DNA of 64,000 bases. Origin: Hyphococcus lacteus. Lineage in GTDB: Bacteria > Pseudomonadota > Alphaproteobacteria > Caulobacterales > Parvularculaceae. Positions 35,698 through 43,313 of this stretch are shown here, in pieces. The stretch spans positions 62,001 to 126,000 of the forward strand of contig NZ_JBEHZE010000001.1 in assembly GCF_041058985.1 (NCBI RefSeq), written 5' to 3'. How positions within the stretch are numbered: position 1 is the first letter of the stretch; every line of letters begins with the position of its first letter. The position numbers were made by a program, and so were the translations under genes. Below the pieces are notes generated by a model. It saw only the letters and a program-made list of their open reading frames with translations. It ran no database searches and was not told the origin of the DNA.

Positions 35698-37847
35698 TGG
35701 CCGCCCCCTGCCCGAACGAGAATGTAAGTTACGAACACGGCGATACCGATAAGCATCGCGAACGCGTAATGATAAACATAGCCACTCTGCATTTTTACGA
35801 TCCGGCGTGCGCCAATCGCGACCACATTCGCAATACCGTCGGGGCCGACACCGTCAATGGTTTTACCGTCACCGTCTTTCCAAAGGAAACGCCCGAAACG
35901 AAGCGCCGGTTTGACAATCAAGTAGTCATAAATTTCGTCGAAATACCATTTGTTCTTCAAGAAGGCATAGATCATGCCGCCCTCTCGCAAGAGCCCGGGC
36001 CGCAATGGATCGCCGCGCAGATAATGGAATGCGGCAGCACCCGTCCCCGTCAACATCGCAAATAACGGTGCCCAGAGAACCCATGTCGGCACGTGATGTC
36101 CGCCATCGTCGCCATGCGACTCAGCTGCATCATCGCCGTGACTTTCATCAGCATGCGACGCTTCGGCCCCATGATCATCGGCAGCAAGCGCAGCAACCTC
36201 AGCCGCATTCAAATGATCGGCAGAACTTACCACTTCTTCGTGGTGGGCGTCGGCCTTGTAGATAGCGCCGTTCCAGAACGCTTCGGACTTATCGCCCATG
36301 AAGTTCGGGAAGAACACGATACCAGCGAGCAACGCACCAATCGCAAGCGGAATTAGCGGCATCATCATCGCATCAGGCACGGCATGCGGATGCTTGCGGA
36401 CATGTTCAGGTGCGCGCGATGGCCCCCAGAACGTCAAGAAAATCAAGCGCCATGAATAGAACGCCGTCATCACCGCCGCGAGCATACCAAGCGTAAAGGC
36501 GAAATAGCCAAACGCTTTGCCCGCTTCACCGCCGAAAAATGCCGCTTCTAGGATCATGTCTTTTGAAACAAAACCAGCGGTGCCGAACGGCGCACCAAAA
36601 ACCATCAATCCCGGAATACCAACGCCGGTAATCGCAATCGTGCCGATAATCATCAAAATATGGGTGAATGGCATCAGCTCTTTGACGCCGCCCATTTTTT
36701 TGATGTCCTGTTCGTGATGCATCCCAATGATAACCGCACCAGAACCAAGGAACAGCAGCGCCTTAAAAAATGCGTGTGTAAACAGGTGGAACATCGCTGC
36801 GTCATACGCGCCAACGCCAGCAGCAAAAAACATATAGCCAAGCTGCGAACAGGTCGAATATGCAACGATTTTTTTGATGTCGTCTTGAAGAAGGCCAACG
36901 GTCGCCGCAAAGAACGCGGTAATCGCACCGACAAGCGTAATCATCGCCGCTGCGTTTGGCGCATATTCATAAATGACGGACGCGCGGCATACGAGGAACA
37001 CACCAGCGGTCACCATGGTCGCGGCGTGGATAAGCGCGGAAACCGGTGTCGGACCTTCCATCGCATCGGGCAACCAAGTGTGAAGAAGGAACTGCGCCGA
37101 TTTACCCATCGCGCCGATGAACAACAAAATCCCGATGACGGTTAGAGCATGAAATGACTGACCAAGGAACGTGATTGTCAGTTCCTGAATTGGTGCCCCG
37201 ACGGTGCGTCCAAAGGGGATAACCTCCGCATTTGCAGCAACGGCGGAAAAAACGTCGTCAAATTGGATCGAGCCAAAAACGTAAAAGACACACATGATCC
37301 CAAGCGCGAAACCAAAGTCGCCAACGCGGTTGACCACAAATGCTTTGATCGCCGCCGCATTCGCCGATTTTTTCTTGAACCAGAAACCAATAAGCAAATA
37401 TGACGCGAGGCCCACACCCTCCCAACCGAAGAAAAGCTGGAGGAAGTTGTCAGCTGTCACCAAGGTCAACATCGCAAAGGTAAAGAGCGAAAGATACGCA
37501 AAAAACCGCGACTGCTCGCCATAGTCCTTCATGTACCCCATGGAATACCAATGAACGAGGAATGACACCGAGTTCACCACCACCAGCATGATCGCGGAAA
37601 GTGTATCAAGGCGAACCGCCCAGTTTGCTTTGAACGCGCCCGACCCAACCCACTCAAACAACGTAATCGTGCGCGCATTACCGCCGAGCGCAACGTCAAA
37701 AAACAGCGTCCACGCGATCAACGCCGTAATCAACAAAAGCCCCGTCGTCAGAAGCTCGGCCGCACGCGTGCCGAATGCGCGGCCGACCGGCATCGCAAGC
37801 ATGGCCCCGAAAAGCGGAAGGAGAACAACAAAGGGCTCAAAGGTCAT
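35694..37847 (-). CDS. nuoL: NADH-quinone oxidoreductase subunit L
   Basis: The most distal antiporter-like subunit of complex I, with the long amphipathic helix that runs along the membrane arm. Motifs: GWEGVGLASYLLIGFW, AMGKSAQFLLHTWLPDAMEGPTP and IVAYSTCSQLGYMFFAAG. Length 717 is at the long end because of a hydrophilic insertion at about residues 540-600 that is rich in His, Asp and Glu (for example HGDDAAESHGDDGGHH). It lies between two late helices and would face one side of the membrane. It may bind metal, which is only an inference. Confidence 0.97.
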   Translation of the reverse strand: MTFEPFVVLLPLFGAMLAMPVGRAFGTRAAELLTTGLLLITALIAWTLFFDVALGGNARTITLFEWVGSGAFKANWAVRLDTLSAIMLVVVNSVSFLVHWYSMGYMKDYGEQSRFFAYLSLFTFAMLTLVTADNFLQLFFGWEGVGLASYLLIGFWFKKKSANAAAIKAFVVNRVGDFGFALGIMCVFYVFGSIQFDDVFSAVAANAEVIPFGRTVGAPIQELTITFLGQSFHALTVIGILLFIGAMGKSAQFLLHTWLPDAMEGPTPVSALIHAATMVTAGVFLVCRASVIYEYAPNAAAMITLVGAITAFFAATVGLLQDDIKKIVAYSTCSQLGYMFFAAGVGAYDAAMFHLFTHAFFKALLFLGSGAVIIGMHHEQDIKKMGGVKELMPFTHILMIIGTIAITGVGIPGLMVFGAPFGTAGFVSKDMILEAAFFGGEAGKAFGYFAFTLGMLAAVMTAFYSWRLIFLTFWGPSRAPEHVRKHPHAVPDAMMMPLIPLAIGALLAGIVFFPNFMGDKSEAFWNGAIYKADAHHEEVVSSADHLNAAEVAALAADDHGAEASHADESHGDDAAESHGDDGGHHVPTWVLWAPLFAMLTGTGAAAFHYLRGDPLRPGLLREGGMIYAFLKNKWYFDEIYDYLIVKPALRFGRFLWKDGDGKTIDGVGPDGIANVVAIGARRIVKMQSGYVYHYAFAMLIGIAVFVTYILVRAGGGQ

Positions 37848-37852
37848 TGTGA

Positions 37853-38164
37853 TCAGTTCTTCATCAAGTTGGCGTCTTCGACGGCGATATCGCCACGATT
37901 GCGGAAATACGCGACAAGGACAGCAAGACCGACCGCAGCTTCAGCAGCAGCAACCGTCAGTACCATGAACGCAAAAACCTGGCCCGTAAGGTCCCCAAGA
38001 AATTGCGAGAATGCCACGAGATTAATGTTCACCGAAAGCAACATCAGTTCGAGCGACATCAAAATAACGATGACATTTTTCCGGTTCAGAAAAATGCCCG
38101 CCATACCGATCGCAAATAAGATTGCAGCGACGATGAGATAATGGCTAAGACCAATTGCTGCCAT
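37853..38164 (-). CDS. nuoK: NADH-quinone oxidoreductase subunit K
   Basis: Small three-helix membrane subunit of complex I (103 residues). The conserved Glu of helix 2 is in VILMSLELMLLSVNINLVAF and that of helix 3 in VAAAEAAVGLAVLVAYFR; both lie in the central proton path. It sits 15 bases after nuoJ and 5 bases before nuoL. Confidence 0.97.
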   Translation of the reverse strand: MAAIGLSHYLIVAAILFAIGMAGIFLNRKNVIVILMSLELMLLSVNINLVAFSQFLGDLTGQVFAFMVLTVAAAEAAVGLAVLVAYFRNRGDIAVEDANLMKN

Positions 38165-38179
38165 TTTAAGAAACCTTCC

Positions 38180-38815
38180 TCATGACAAGCCCTGTCCCGA
38201 CTGGATGTCCACCAGCTCAACACCGTCGTCGCGTGTACGCGCGACCTGTGCGGCGGCATCTTGTTTTTTGATCCCTTCACGGGTGCGGAATGTGAGAATG
38301 ATCGCCCCGATCATCGCCACCAAAAGAACGATGCCAGCGATCTGAAAGTAATGGACGTAGTCAGTATAAAGGATCAGCCCCAGTGCCTCGATGTTCGTCG
38401 GGCCGTTCGGGTCAGCAACCGTTTGCGCAACGGTCGGCGAAGGGTGCGCCCGCGCCAGATCTGCCTCGGATGGAAACACCCACACAGACACAACCAGAAT
38501 AAGCTCGACCACGACAATACCGGCGAGCACCACGCCATAAGGCAAATATTGCAAAAACCCCTGCTTCAACTCGACGAAATCAACGTCGAGCATCATCACG
38601 ACAAACAGGAATAAAACCGCGACCGCGCCCACATAAACAACGACCAGCACCATCGCGAGATATTCAGCCCCCATCAGCACGAAGAGCCCCGATGCGGCGA
38701 TAAACGCACTAATCAAGAATAGAACCGAATGAACTGGGTTCTTTGACGCGATGACCATTACCGCAGAGGCAATGACAGCGACGGCGAAGATATAAAAGGC
38801 GGCGACTGCAATCAT
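38180..38815 (-). CDS. nuoJ: NADH-quinone oxidoreductase subunit J
   Basis: Five-helix membrane subunit of complex I. The signature region is helix 3, AEYLAMVLVVVYVGAVAVLFLFVVMML, whose pi-bulge rotates during turnover. The C-terminal tail (after TREGIKKQDAAAQ) is hydrophilic and variable. 211 residues. A 91-base gap to nuoI (38816-38906) holds no gene. Confidence 0.96.
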   Translation of the reverse strand: MIAVAAFYIFAVAVIASAVMVIASKNPVHSVLFLISAFIAASGLFVLMGAEYLAMVLVVVYVGAVAVLFLFVVMMLDVDFVELKQGFLQYLPYGVVLAGIVVVELILVVSVWVFPSEADLARAHPSPTVAQTVADPNGPTNIEALGLILYTDYVHYFQIAGIVLLVAMIGAIILTFRTREGIKKQDAAAQVARTRDDGVELVDIQSGQGLS

Positions 38816-38906
38816 AAGGTTTCGCGGCGTAGCGTCCGTTCAGCTTAAGGGTCAAGTTGATGAATGGTCGGCAGAATGGAAAATTTCCGACCGGTTGGCG
38901 GTCCTT

Positions 38907-39395
38907 CTAGCGGTATGGGGCGTCAAGTTCTAGGTTTTTGGCGATTTCTCTTTCCCAGCGATCGCCATTAGCAAGCAACCGGTCTTTATCGTAGAAAAGC
39001 TCTTCTCGGGTCTCGGTCGCGAACTCAAAATTTGGCCCCTCGACAATCGCATCCACCGGGCAAGCTTCCTGACAGAAGCCACAGTAAATGCACTTGGTCA
39101 TGTCGATGTCATAGCGCGTCGTGCGTCGTGAACCATCATCGCGCGGTTCGGCCTCAATCGTGATCGCTTGAGCCGGGCAAATCGCCTCGCAAAGCTTACA
39201 GGCGATGCAGCGTTCTTCGCCATTTGGATAGCGGCGCAAAACATGTTCGCCGCGAAAACGCGGGCTAAGCGGACCTTTTTCAAACGGATAGTTCAGCGTC
39301 GGTTTTGGCCGCACGTAATATTTCATCGCCAAAACAAATGCTTTGAGGAAATCCTTTAGCAAAAAGCCGTTTAGCGCCTGTCCAACACGCGACAT
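38907..39395 (-). CDS. nuoI: NADH-quinone oxidoreductase subunit I
   Basis: The ferredoxin-like subunit of complex I that carries clusters N6a and N6b. Two 4Fe-4S motifs are intact: CIACKLCEAICPAQAI and CIYCGFCQEACPVDAI. The N-terminal amphipathic segment anchors it to the membrane arm. 162 residues, usual for alphaproteobacteria and mitochondria (TYKY homologue). The start overlaps the nuoH stop by one base. Confidence 0.97.
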   Translation of the reverse strand: MSRVGQALNGFLLKDFLKAFVLAMKYYVRPKPTLNYPFEKGPLSPRFRGEHVLRRYPNGEERCIACKLCEAICPAQAITIEAEPRDDGSRRTTRYDIDMTKCIYCGFCQEACPVDAIVEGPNFEFATETREELFYDKDRLLANGDRWEREIAKNLELDAPYR

Positions 39396-40474
39396 TAGTA
39401 TCTCCAGCTCTGGAACCAGTCTTCAAGCCCAGGGATCGCGAGCATCAGCCCGGCGACCAGAACAACCCACAAAAGCGAGAAAGGCAGGAAGAATTTCCAA
39501 CCGATCCGCATAAGTTGGTCATAGCGGTAGCGCGGTACGATGGCTTTCACCATAGCGAAGAAAAAGAAGAAAAAGACGATTTTCAAGCAGAACCAGAAAA
39601 CCGGTACGGCCTCTAGCGGAGCCCACGGGATGGGCGAATGCCAACCGCCAAAGAACAAAATGGTCAACATCGCGCACATCAACAGGATGTTCGCCAGCTC
39701 GCCGATCATAAACAAAAGGAACAAGGTCGAGGAATATTCGACCTGATAGCCGGCAACCAGTTCTGATTCAGCCTCGGGCAAATCAAACGGCGGTCGATTG
39801 GTCTCGGCCAGTGCCGAAATAAAGAACACAATAAACATTGGAAATAGCGGGATGAAATGCCAATTCAAAATCCCCCACCCGCGCGACTGGCTTTCGACAA
39901 TATCCGAAAGATTCAAAGAGCCAACCAAAAGCAGAACCGAGATGATCACAAAGCCGATTGAGACCTCGTAGGAAACCATCTGCGCGGCCGAGCGTAGAGA
40001 GCCGAGGAAGGCGTATTTCGAGTTGGAGGCCCAACCACCCATGATGACCCCGTAAACGCCCAGCGACGAGATAGCGAAGAGATAGAGGATGCCCACATTG
40101 ATGTCGGCACCAACCATGCCCGGCCCCACCGGAATGACGGCCCACCCCACAAGCGCTAAAATGAACGTAATCATCGGCGCGAGGATAAAGACGACTTTAT
40201 TGACCCCTGATGGGATCAAGATCTCTTTGAAAACGAATTTCAGCAAATCCGCGAAAGATTGGAGCAAACCAAATGGGCCAACGACGTTCGGCCCTTTGCG
40301 CATTTGAACCGCCGCCCAAACCTTGCGGTCGAAATACATCAGGAAGGCCTGCGCGAGCAGCAAGGTCACAATTAGCGCCAACGCCTGAATGACTGTTGGC
40401 ACAAGCCAGCCAACCCAGCCCTGATCCGCGGGACGGGTCGACAAAAATTCCCAGATATTGGTCAGCATTTCCAT
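39395..40474 (-). CDS. nuoH: NADH-quinone oxidoreductase subunit H
   Basis: Membrane subunit that forms much of the quinone-binding chamber. Eight or nine helices, with the conserved loops KGPNVVGPFGLLQSFADLLKF, IGFVIISVLL and SALAETNRPPFDLPEAESELVAGY (the acidic quinone-site loop), and VPRYRYDQLMRIGWK. 359 residues. This is the first nuo gene after the GIN block; 108 bases separate it from the GIN gene at 40583-41302, which lies upstream of it on the same strand. Confidence 0.97.
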   Translation of the reverse strand: MEMLTNIWEFLSTRPADQGWVGWLVPTVIQALALIVTLLLAQAFLMYFDRKVWAAVQMRKGPNVVGPFGLLQSFADLLKFVFKEILIPSGVNKVVFILAPMITFILALVGWAVIPVGPGMVGADINVGILYLFAISSLGVYGVIMGGWASNSKYAFLGSLRSAAQMVSYEVSIGFVIISVLLLVGSLNLSDIVESQSRGWGILNWHFIPLFPMFIVFFISALAETNRPPFDLPEAESELVAGYQVEYSSTLFLLFMIGELANILLMCAMLTILFFGGWHSPIPWAPLEAVPVFWFCLKIVFFFFFFAMVKAIVPRYRYDQLMRIGWKFFLPFSLLWVVLVAGLMLAIPGLEDWFQSWRY

Positions 40475-40582
40475 GGGCCCGCGTCATAATGCGGATTGCA
40501 TCACTAGTCACGGGGGTAAAGGGGGCCAATCGGTCGCAATTAGGCCCTATTGGGCAAAAATATCAGCTTTATTCCCCCAGCA

Positions 40583-41302
40583 TCAGCGAACAGTGATGTC
40601 AGAGAGAAAACTTGTCTGCTTTTGGACCGTCGTTGGGTCGCCATAAATCTCGACGGAACCAAGCCCATTCACCGCTGCATTCACTGATTCGGAGGCGTAA
40701 ATACTGGCTTCCCCCAAACCAGAGACAGCCAGATCTGCATTTTCACACCGCAGCTCTTCAGCATCGAGGTCGCCTAACCCCGAAAGCCGAGCTTCTAGCT
40801 CGCCACAGCGGCCCCTAAGATTGAGGCTAGAAATTCCAGAAACGTCCACCGTGAACGAATCTGCATCGATCCCCACGATGGAACCATCAGAGATCCCCGA
40901 AACTTCGAGCCGGGAAAGTTTGGGAACCGTAATCGTGGCGGTCATACCAACATCCCGCCATTTGCGCTTGCCGCCACTCGTAATCCGAACCTGATCAAGC
41001 GCCAGCGCCCCATTAACCACATCCGCCTCTAGCCGATCCAGCGCGGTCTCGCTGCCGGAAATTGCAACGGAATAACCTTCGCCGACATTGATATCGAATT
41101 CGAAAACGCCCCGGATATCAATCGCATCAAATTCAGAGAGTTCAAATACTCTCGTTATGTCTTGCGTTTTGTCGCGATCTTCAATGTGACGCAACTCACC
41201 GAATGCGTAATAAGCCGCACCAATCCCAACGCCGATCGCCAAAAGCAATCCTATCAGTATACCTAGTATAATTCTCATGTGGCCCCTCCCGATTGTCACC
41301 AC
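40583..41302 (-). CDS. GIN-domain (DUF2807) surface protein, copy 1
   Basis: A 239-residue protein with an N-terminal membrane helix (IILGILIGLLLAIGVGIGAAYYAFG) and a GIN/DUF2807 domain, a right-handed beta-solenoid found in envelope proteins. The ladder of short strands is visible: FDAIDIRGVFEFDINVGEGYS, LEVSGISDGSIVGIDADSF, VDVSGISSLNLRGRCGELEAR, then LSGLGDLDAEELRCENADL. It is a paralogue of the gene at 41985-42638; both end in DIT(V/I). Role unknown: adhesion or envelope stress have been suggested for related proteins. Confidence 0.8.
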   Translation of the reverse strand: MVTIGRGHMRIILGILIGLLLAIGVGIGAAYYAFGELRHIEDRDKTQDITRVFELSEFDAIDIRGVFEFDINVGEGYSVAISGSETALDRLEADVVNGALALDQVRITSGGKRKWRDVGMTATITVPKLSRLEVSGISDGSIVGIDADSFTVDVSGISSLNLRGRCGELEARLSGLGDLDAEELRCENADLAVSGLGEASIYASESVNAAVNGLGSVEIYGDPTTVQKQTSFLSDITVR

Positions 41303-41366
41303 ATAAAAATATCACCCCAACGCCGCGTGCGGAATACCATTCAGCGCAGGGACGATGCGCCCCATC

Positions 41367-41843
41367 TCATTCTCGGTTTCTAACATAAGAAAAGCCAGCG
41401 GATTTTATTCCGGCCTCAACACACGCGACATCATTAGCGGGTGCTTCACCAGATGCGGCCGCCGCACCAAGAAATGTTCTGCCGTCAGACGAGTAAACCG
41501 GAACACCGCCCGGCACTGTCACCACACCAGGGGCATATTGAAAGCCCGGTGTGTTTTTGACACCTTCCTCCATGCCACTTGTGGCAAAACCCCACATAGC
41601 AACAGCCTTGGCTTTTTCCATTGAGAACAACATTGCGCCAGCACTATTTCCGTTCATGCGCAAAACCGCGATCGGGCTAGCCCCCGGATCATAGACAGCA
41701 ATGGCGTGACTGCGACCATTGTCGAGCGCAAATGCACTACAACCCGCAATGATAGATTGGGCCTGCTCTGCATTGAGTGATTGCGCAAATGCGCCACTAA
41801 AAGAAACCCCTAAACACGCAACCCCTAAAAATAATGATCTCAT
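41367..41843 (-). CDS. Exported GlcG/HbpS family (heme-binding-like) protein
   Basis: A 158-residue secreted protein with a signal peptide (LFLGVACLGVSFSGAFAQ) and one GlcG/HbpS (DUF336) domain: LNAEQAQSIIAGCSAFALDNG, AIAVYDPGASPIAVLRMNGNSAGAML near the middle, then APGVVTVPGGVPVYSS and FLGAAAASGEAPANDVACVEAG. Members bind heme or cobalamin-like ligands or act as accessory proteins of unknown function. It sits between the two GIN genes, downstream of the terminator that follows copy 2. Confidence 0.82.
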   Translation of the reverse strand: MRSLFLGVACLGVSFSGAFAQSLNAEQAQSIIAGCSAFALDNGRSHAIAVYDPGASPIAVLRMNGNSAGAMLFSMEKAKAVAMWGFATSGMEEGVKNTPGFQYAPGVVTVPGGVPVYSSDGRTFLGAAAASGEAPANDVACVEAGIKSAGFSYVRNRE

Positions 41844-41929
41844 TTCAATCTCCCTTTATGAGAAGATGATAGATCAAAACTTTCCCTAATTATCGCTGCC
41901 CGTCGCACGGAGCCTTCCGTTCACCGCAC

Positions 41930-41961
41930 AAAAAAACGGCGCGCATTTTTGATGCGCGCCG
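41930..41961 (-). terminator. Strong intrinsic terminator after GIN copy 2
   Basis: A perfect 10-base GC-rich stem (41937-41946 with 41952-41961, CGGCGCGCAT/ATGCGCGCCG) with a 5-base loop. On the minus strand it is followed by seven T (41930-41936). It begins 24 bases after the stop codon of the GIN gene at 41985-42638, and so separates the nuoG side from the nuoH-N transcript. Confidence 0.85.
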
Positions 41962-41984
41962 CAGAACAGTTGATCGTCGATGTC

Positions 41985-42638
41985 TTAGTGGATTGTTATG
42001 TCCGAAAACATACTTCCGTTTTTATGAACATCTTCAGGCGAACCGAACACTTCGATGTCGCCCATTCCTGAAACGCGTGCCTCCACCGCTTGCCGTGCAA
42101 AAACACTCGCGCTGCCGACACCAGAAACTTTGACCTTTACGTTATTGCACTCAAGGTCTTCCGCTGTCAGATCACCGACACCCGAAACTTTTGCGTCTAG
42201 GTCGTTGCACTGACCCGTGATTGTCAAATCACCGACACCTGACAAATCAAGATTAAAGCTATCCGCATCAACGTCCGTAATTTTGCCCGCGACCACGCCA
42301 GAAACCTCCAAGCCTTTTAGGCTCGGCAAAGTTACAACGGCCTCAATACCATCGCGATGAATACCATTTTCATTTCGCTCGCGTTTGCGCCGGTCAAGGA
42401 TCAATACGCCATCACGCACCGATACCTGCGCAACATTCATTTCGCGCTCTGGACCAGTTAAGACAATGGAAAAATCAGACCCCACCTTAACGTTGAGATC
42501 ATAAACCCCGGCAATGTCGATCATATCAAAACCGGAAAGATCAAAAGTTTTCGTTACATCGTCCTCGGCCCACGCTGCGCCGGTAGCAACGACGGCGGCC
42601 AATCCCGCAGCGATGCCTGCATTTAGAAATTGTTTCAT
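41985..42638 (-). CDS. GIN-domain (DUF2807) secreted protein, copy 2
   Basis: A 217-residue exported protein. The signal peptide (AGIAAGLAAVVATGAAWA) replaces the membrane helix of copy 1. The same beta-solenoid repeats follow: FDMIDIAGVYDLNVKVGSDFS, LEVSGVVAGKITDVDADSFNL, LSGVGDLTITGQCNDLDAKV, VSGVGDLTAEDLECNNVKV, and the ending MFSDITIH. Copies 1 and 2 share the same strand pattern throughout, so they arose by duplication, but the different N-termini put one in the membrane and one in the periplasm or outside. Followed by a strong terminator. Confidence 0.82.
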   Translation of the reverse strand: MKQFLNAGIAAGLAAVVATGAAWAEDDVTKTFDLSGFDMIDIAGVYDLNVKVGSDFSIVLTGPEREMNVAQVSVRDGVLILDRRKRERNENGIHRDGIEAVVTLPSLKGLEVSGVVAGKITDVDADSFNLDLSGVGDLTITGQCNDLDAKVSGVGDLTAEDLECNNVKVKVSGVGSASVFARQAVEARVSGMGDIEVFGSPEDVHKNGSMFSDITIH

Positions 42639-42762
42639 GTTGTTTGCCTCCCTGATCCATACTGAATGTAACGCGTTGTCGGCGCGGCGTGAAGGCGGCC
42701 TGTCGCAGCGTCGGTCCGTTCTGTCGAAAGTTTAAGAACGCGAATGGTCAATGAAAAAAGCT

Positions 42763-43311
42763 TCAATGAAGGCGTACGATATTCGTACCATTGCGGCCCA
42801 TCCCTGCCTGGGTGGCCGCTGCGTCGGCTTCTGCTTTTTCCGCTGCGCGCCAGACTGGGGCCATCATCCGCGCAAACATAAGCGCCACGAATATCGCCGG
42901 CACAAAAATTCGCGCGACAATCCCTAGGTTAAAGTCTGTTGCGGCCGGAAGTCCGCCCACAGAAAGAACAAAGGCAACAATGGACACCGCAATTGCCGCC
43001 GCCAAATAGGGCCAGACATTGCGGCGTTTATTTTTCTCTAGAGAAATAAAAAGCGGGGCACCGATCGCAACACTTGCGAAAAAACCTACCAGAAAAATCA
43101 AAAAACTGGCAAGAACGGTATCGAGAACCGCAACAAGCAATCCGCCAAAAGAAAAGCCGCCGAACGCCAAACCGAGCAATTCGAGCAATAAGGTCAGTGC
43201 GCCCCCCAAAGCGGCACCCGTCAGCACAGATGTGACCATTTTTTCGAACGCGATGTTGACGCGTATCTGATCGAGAGTTTGTTGCGCCTGATCATCCATC
43301 CTGCGCAACAA
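42763..43311 (-). CDS. Multi-pass membrane protein of unknown function after nuoG
   Basis: A 182-residue protein with about four or five hydrophobic segments (TGAALGGALTLLLELLGLAF; LLVAVLDTVLASFLIFLVGF; YLAAAIAVSIVAFVLSV; FVPAIFVALMFARMM) and a hydrophilic C-terminus. I do not recognise the family. It begins 2 bases after nuoG stops, so it is almost certainly in the same transcript; a start at the next Met (MDDQAQQTLDQ) is also possible. An assembly factor for complex I would be one guess, without direct support. Confidence 0.7.
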   Translation of the reverse strand: MLRRMDDQAQQTLDQIRVNIAFEKMVTSVLTGAALGGALTLLLELLGLAFGGFSFGGLLVAVLDTVLASFLIFLVGFFASVAIGAPLFISLEKNKRRNVWPYLAAAIAVSIVAFVLSVGGLPAATDFNLGIVARIFVPAIFVALMFARMMAPVWRAAEKAEADAAATQAGMGRNGTNIVRLH

Positions 43312-43313
43312 AC

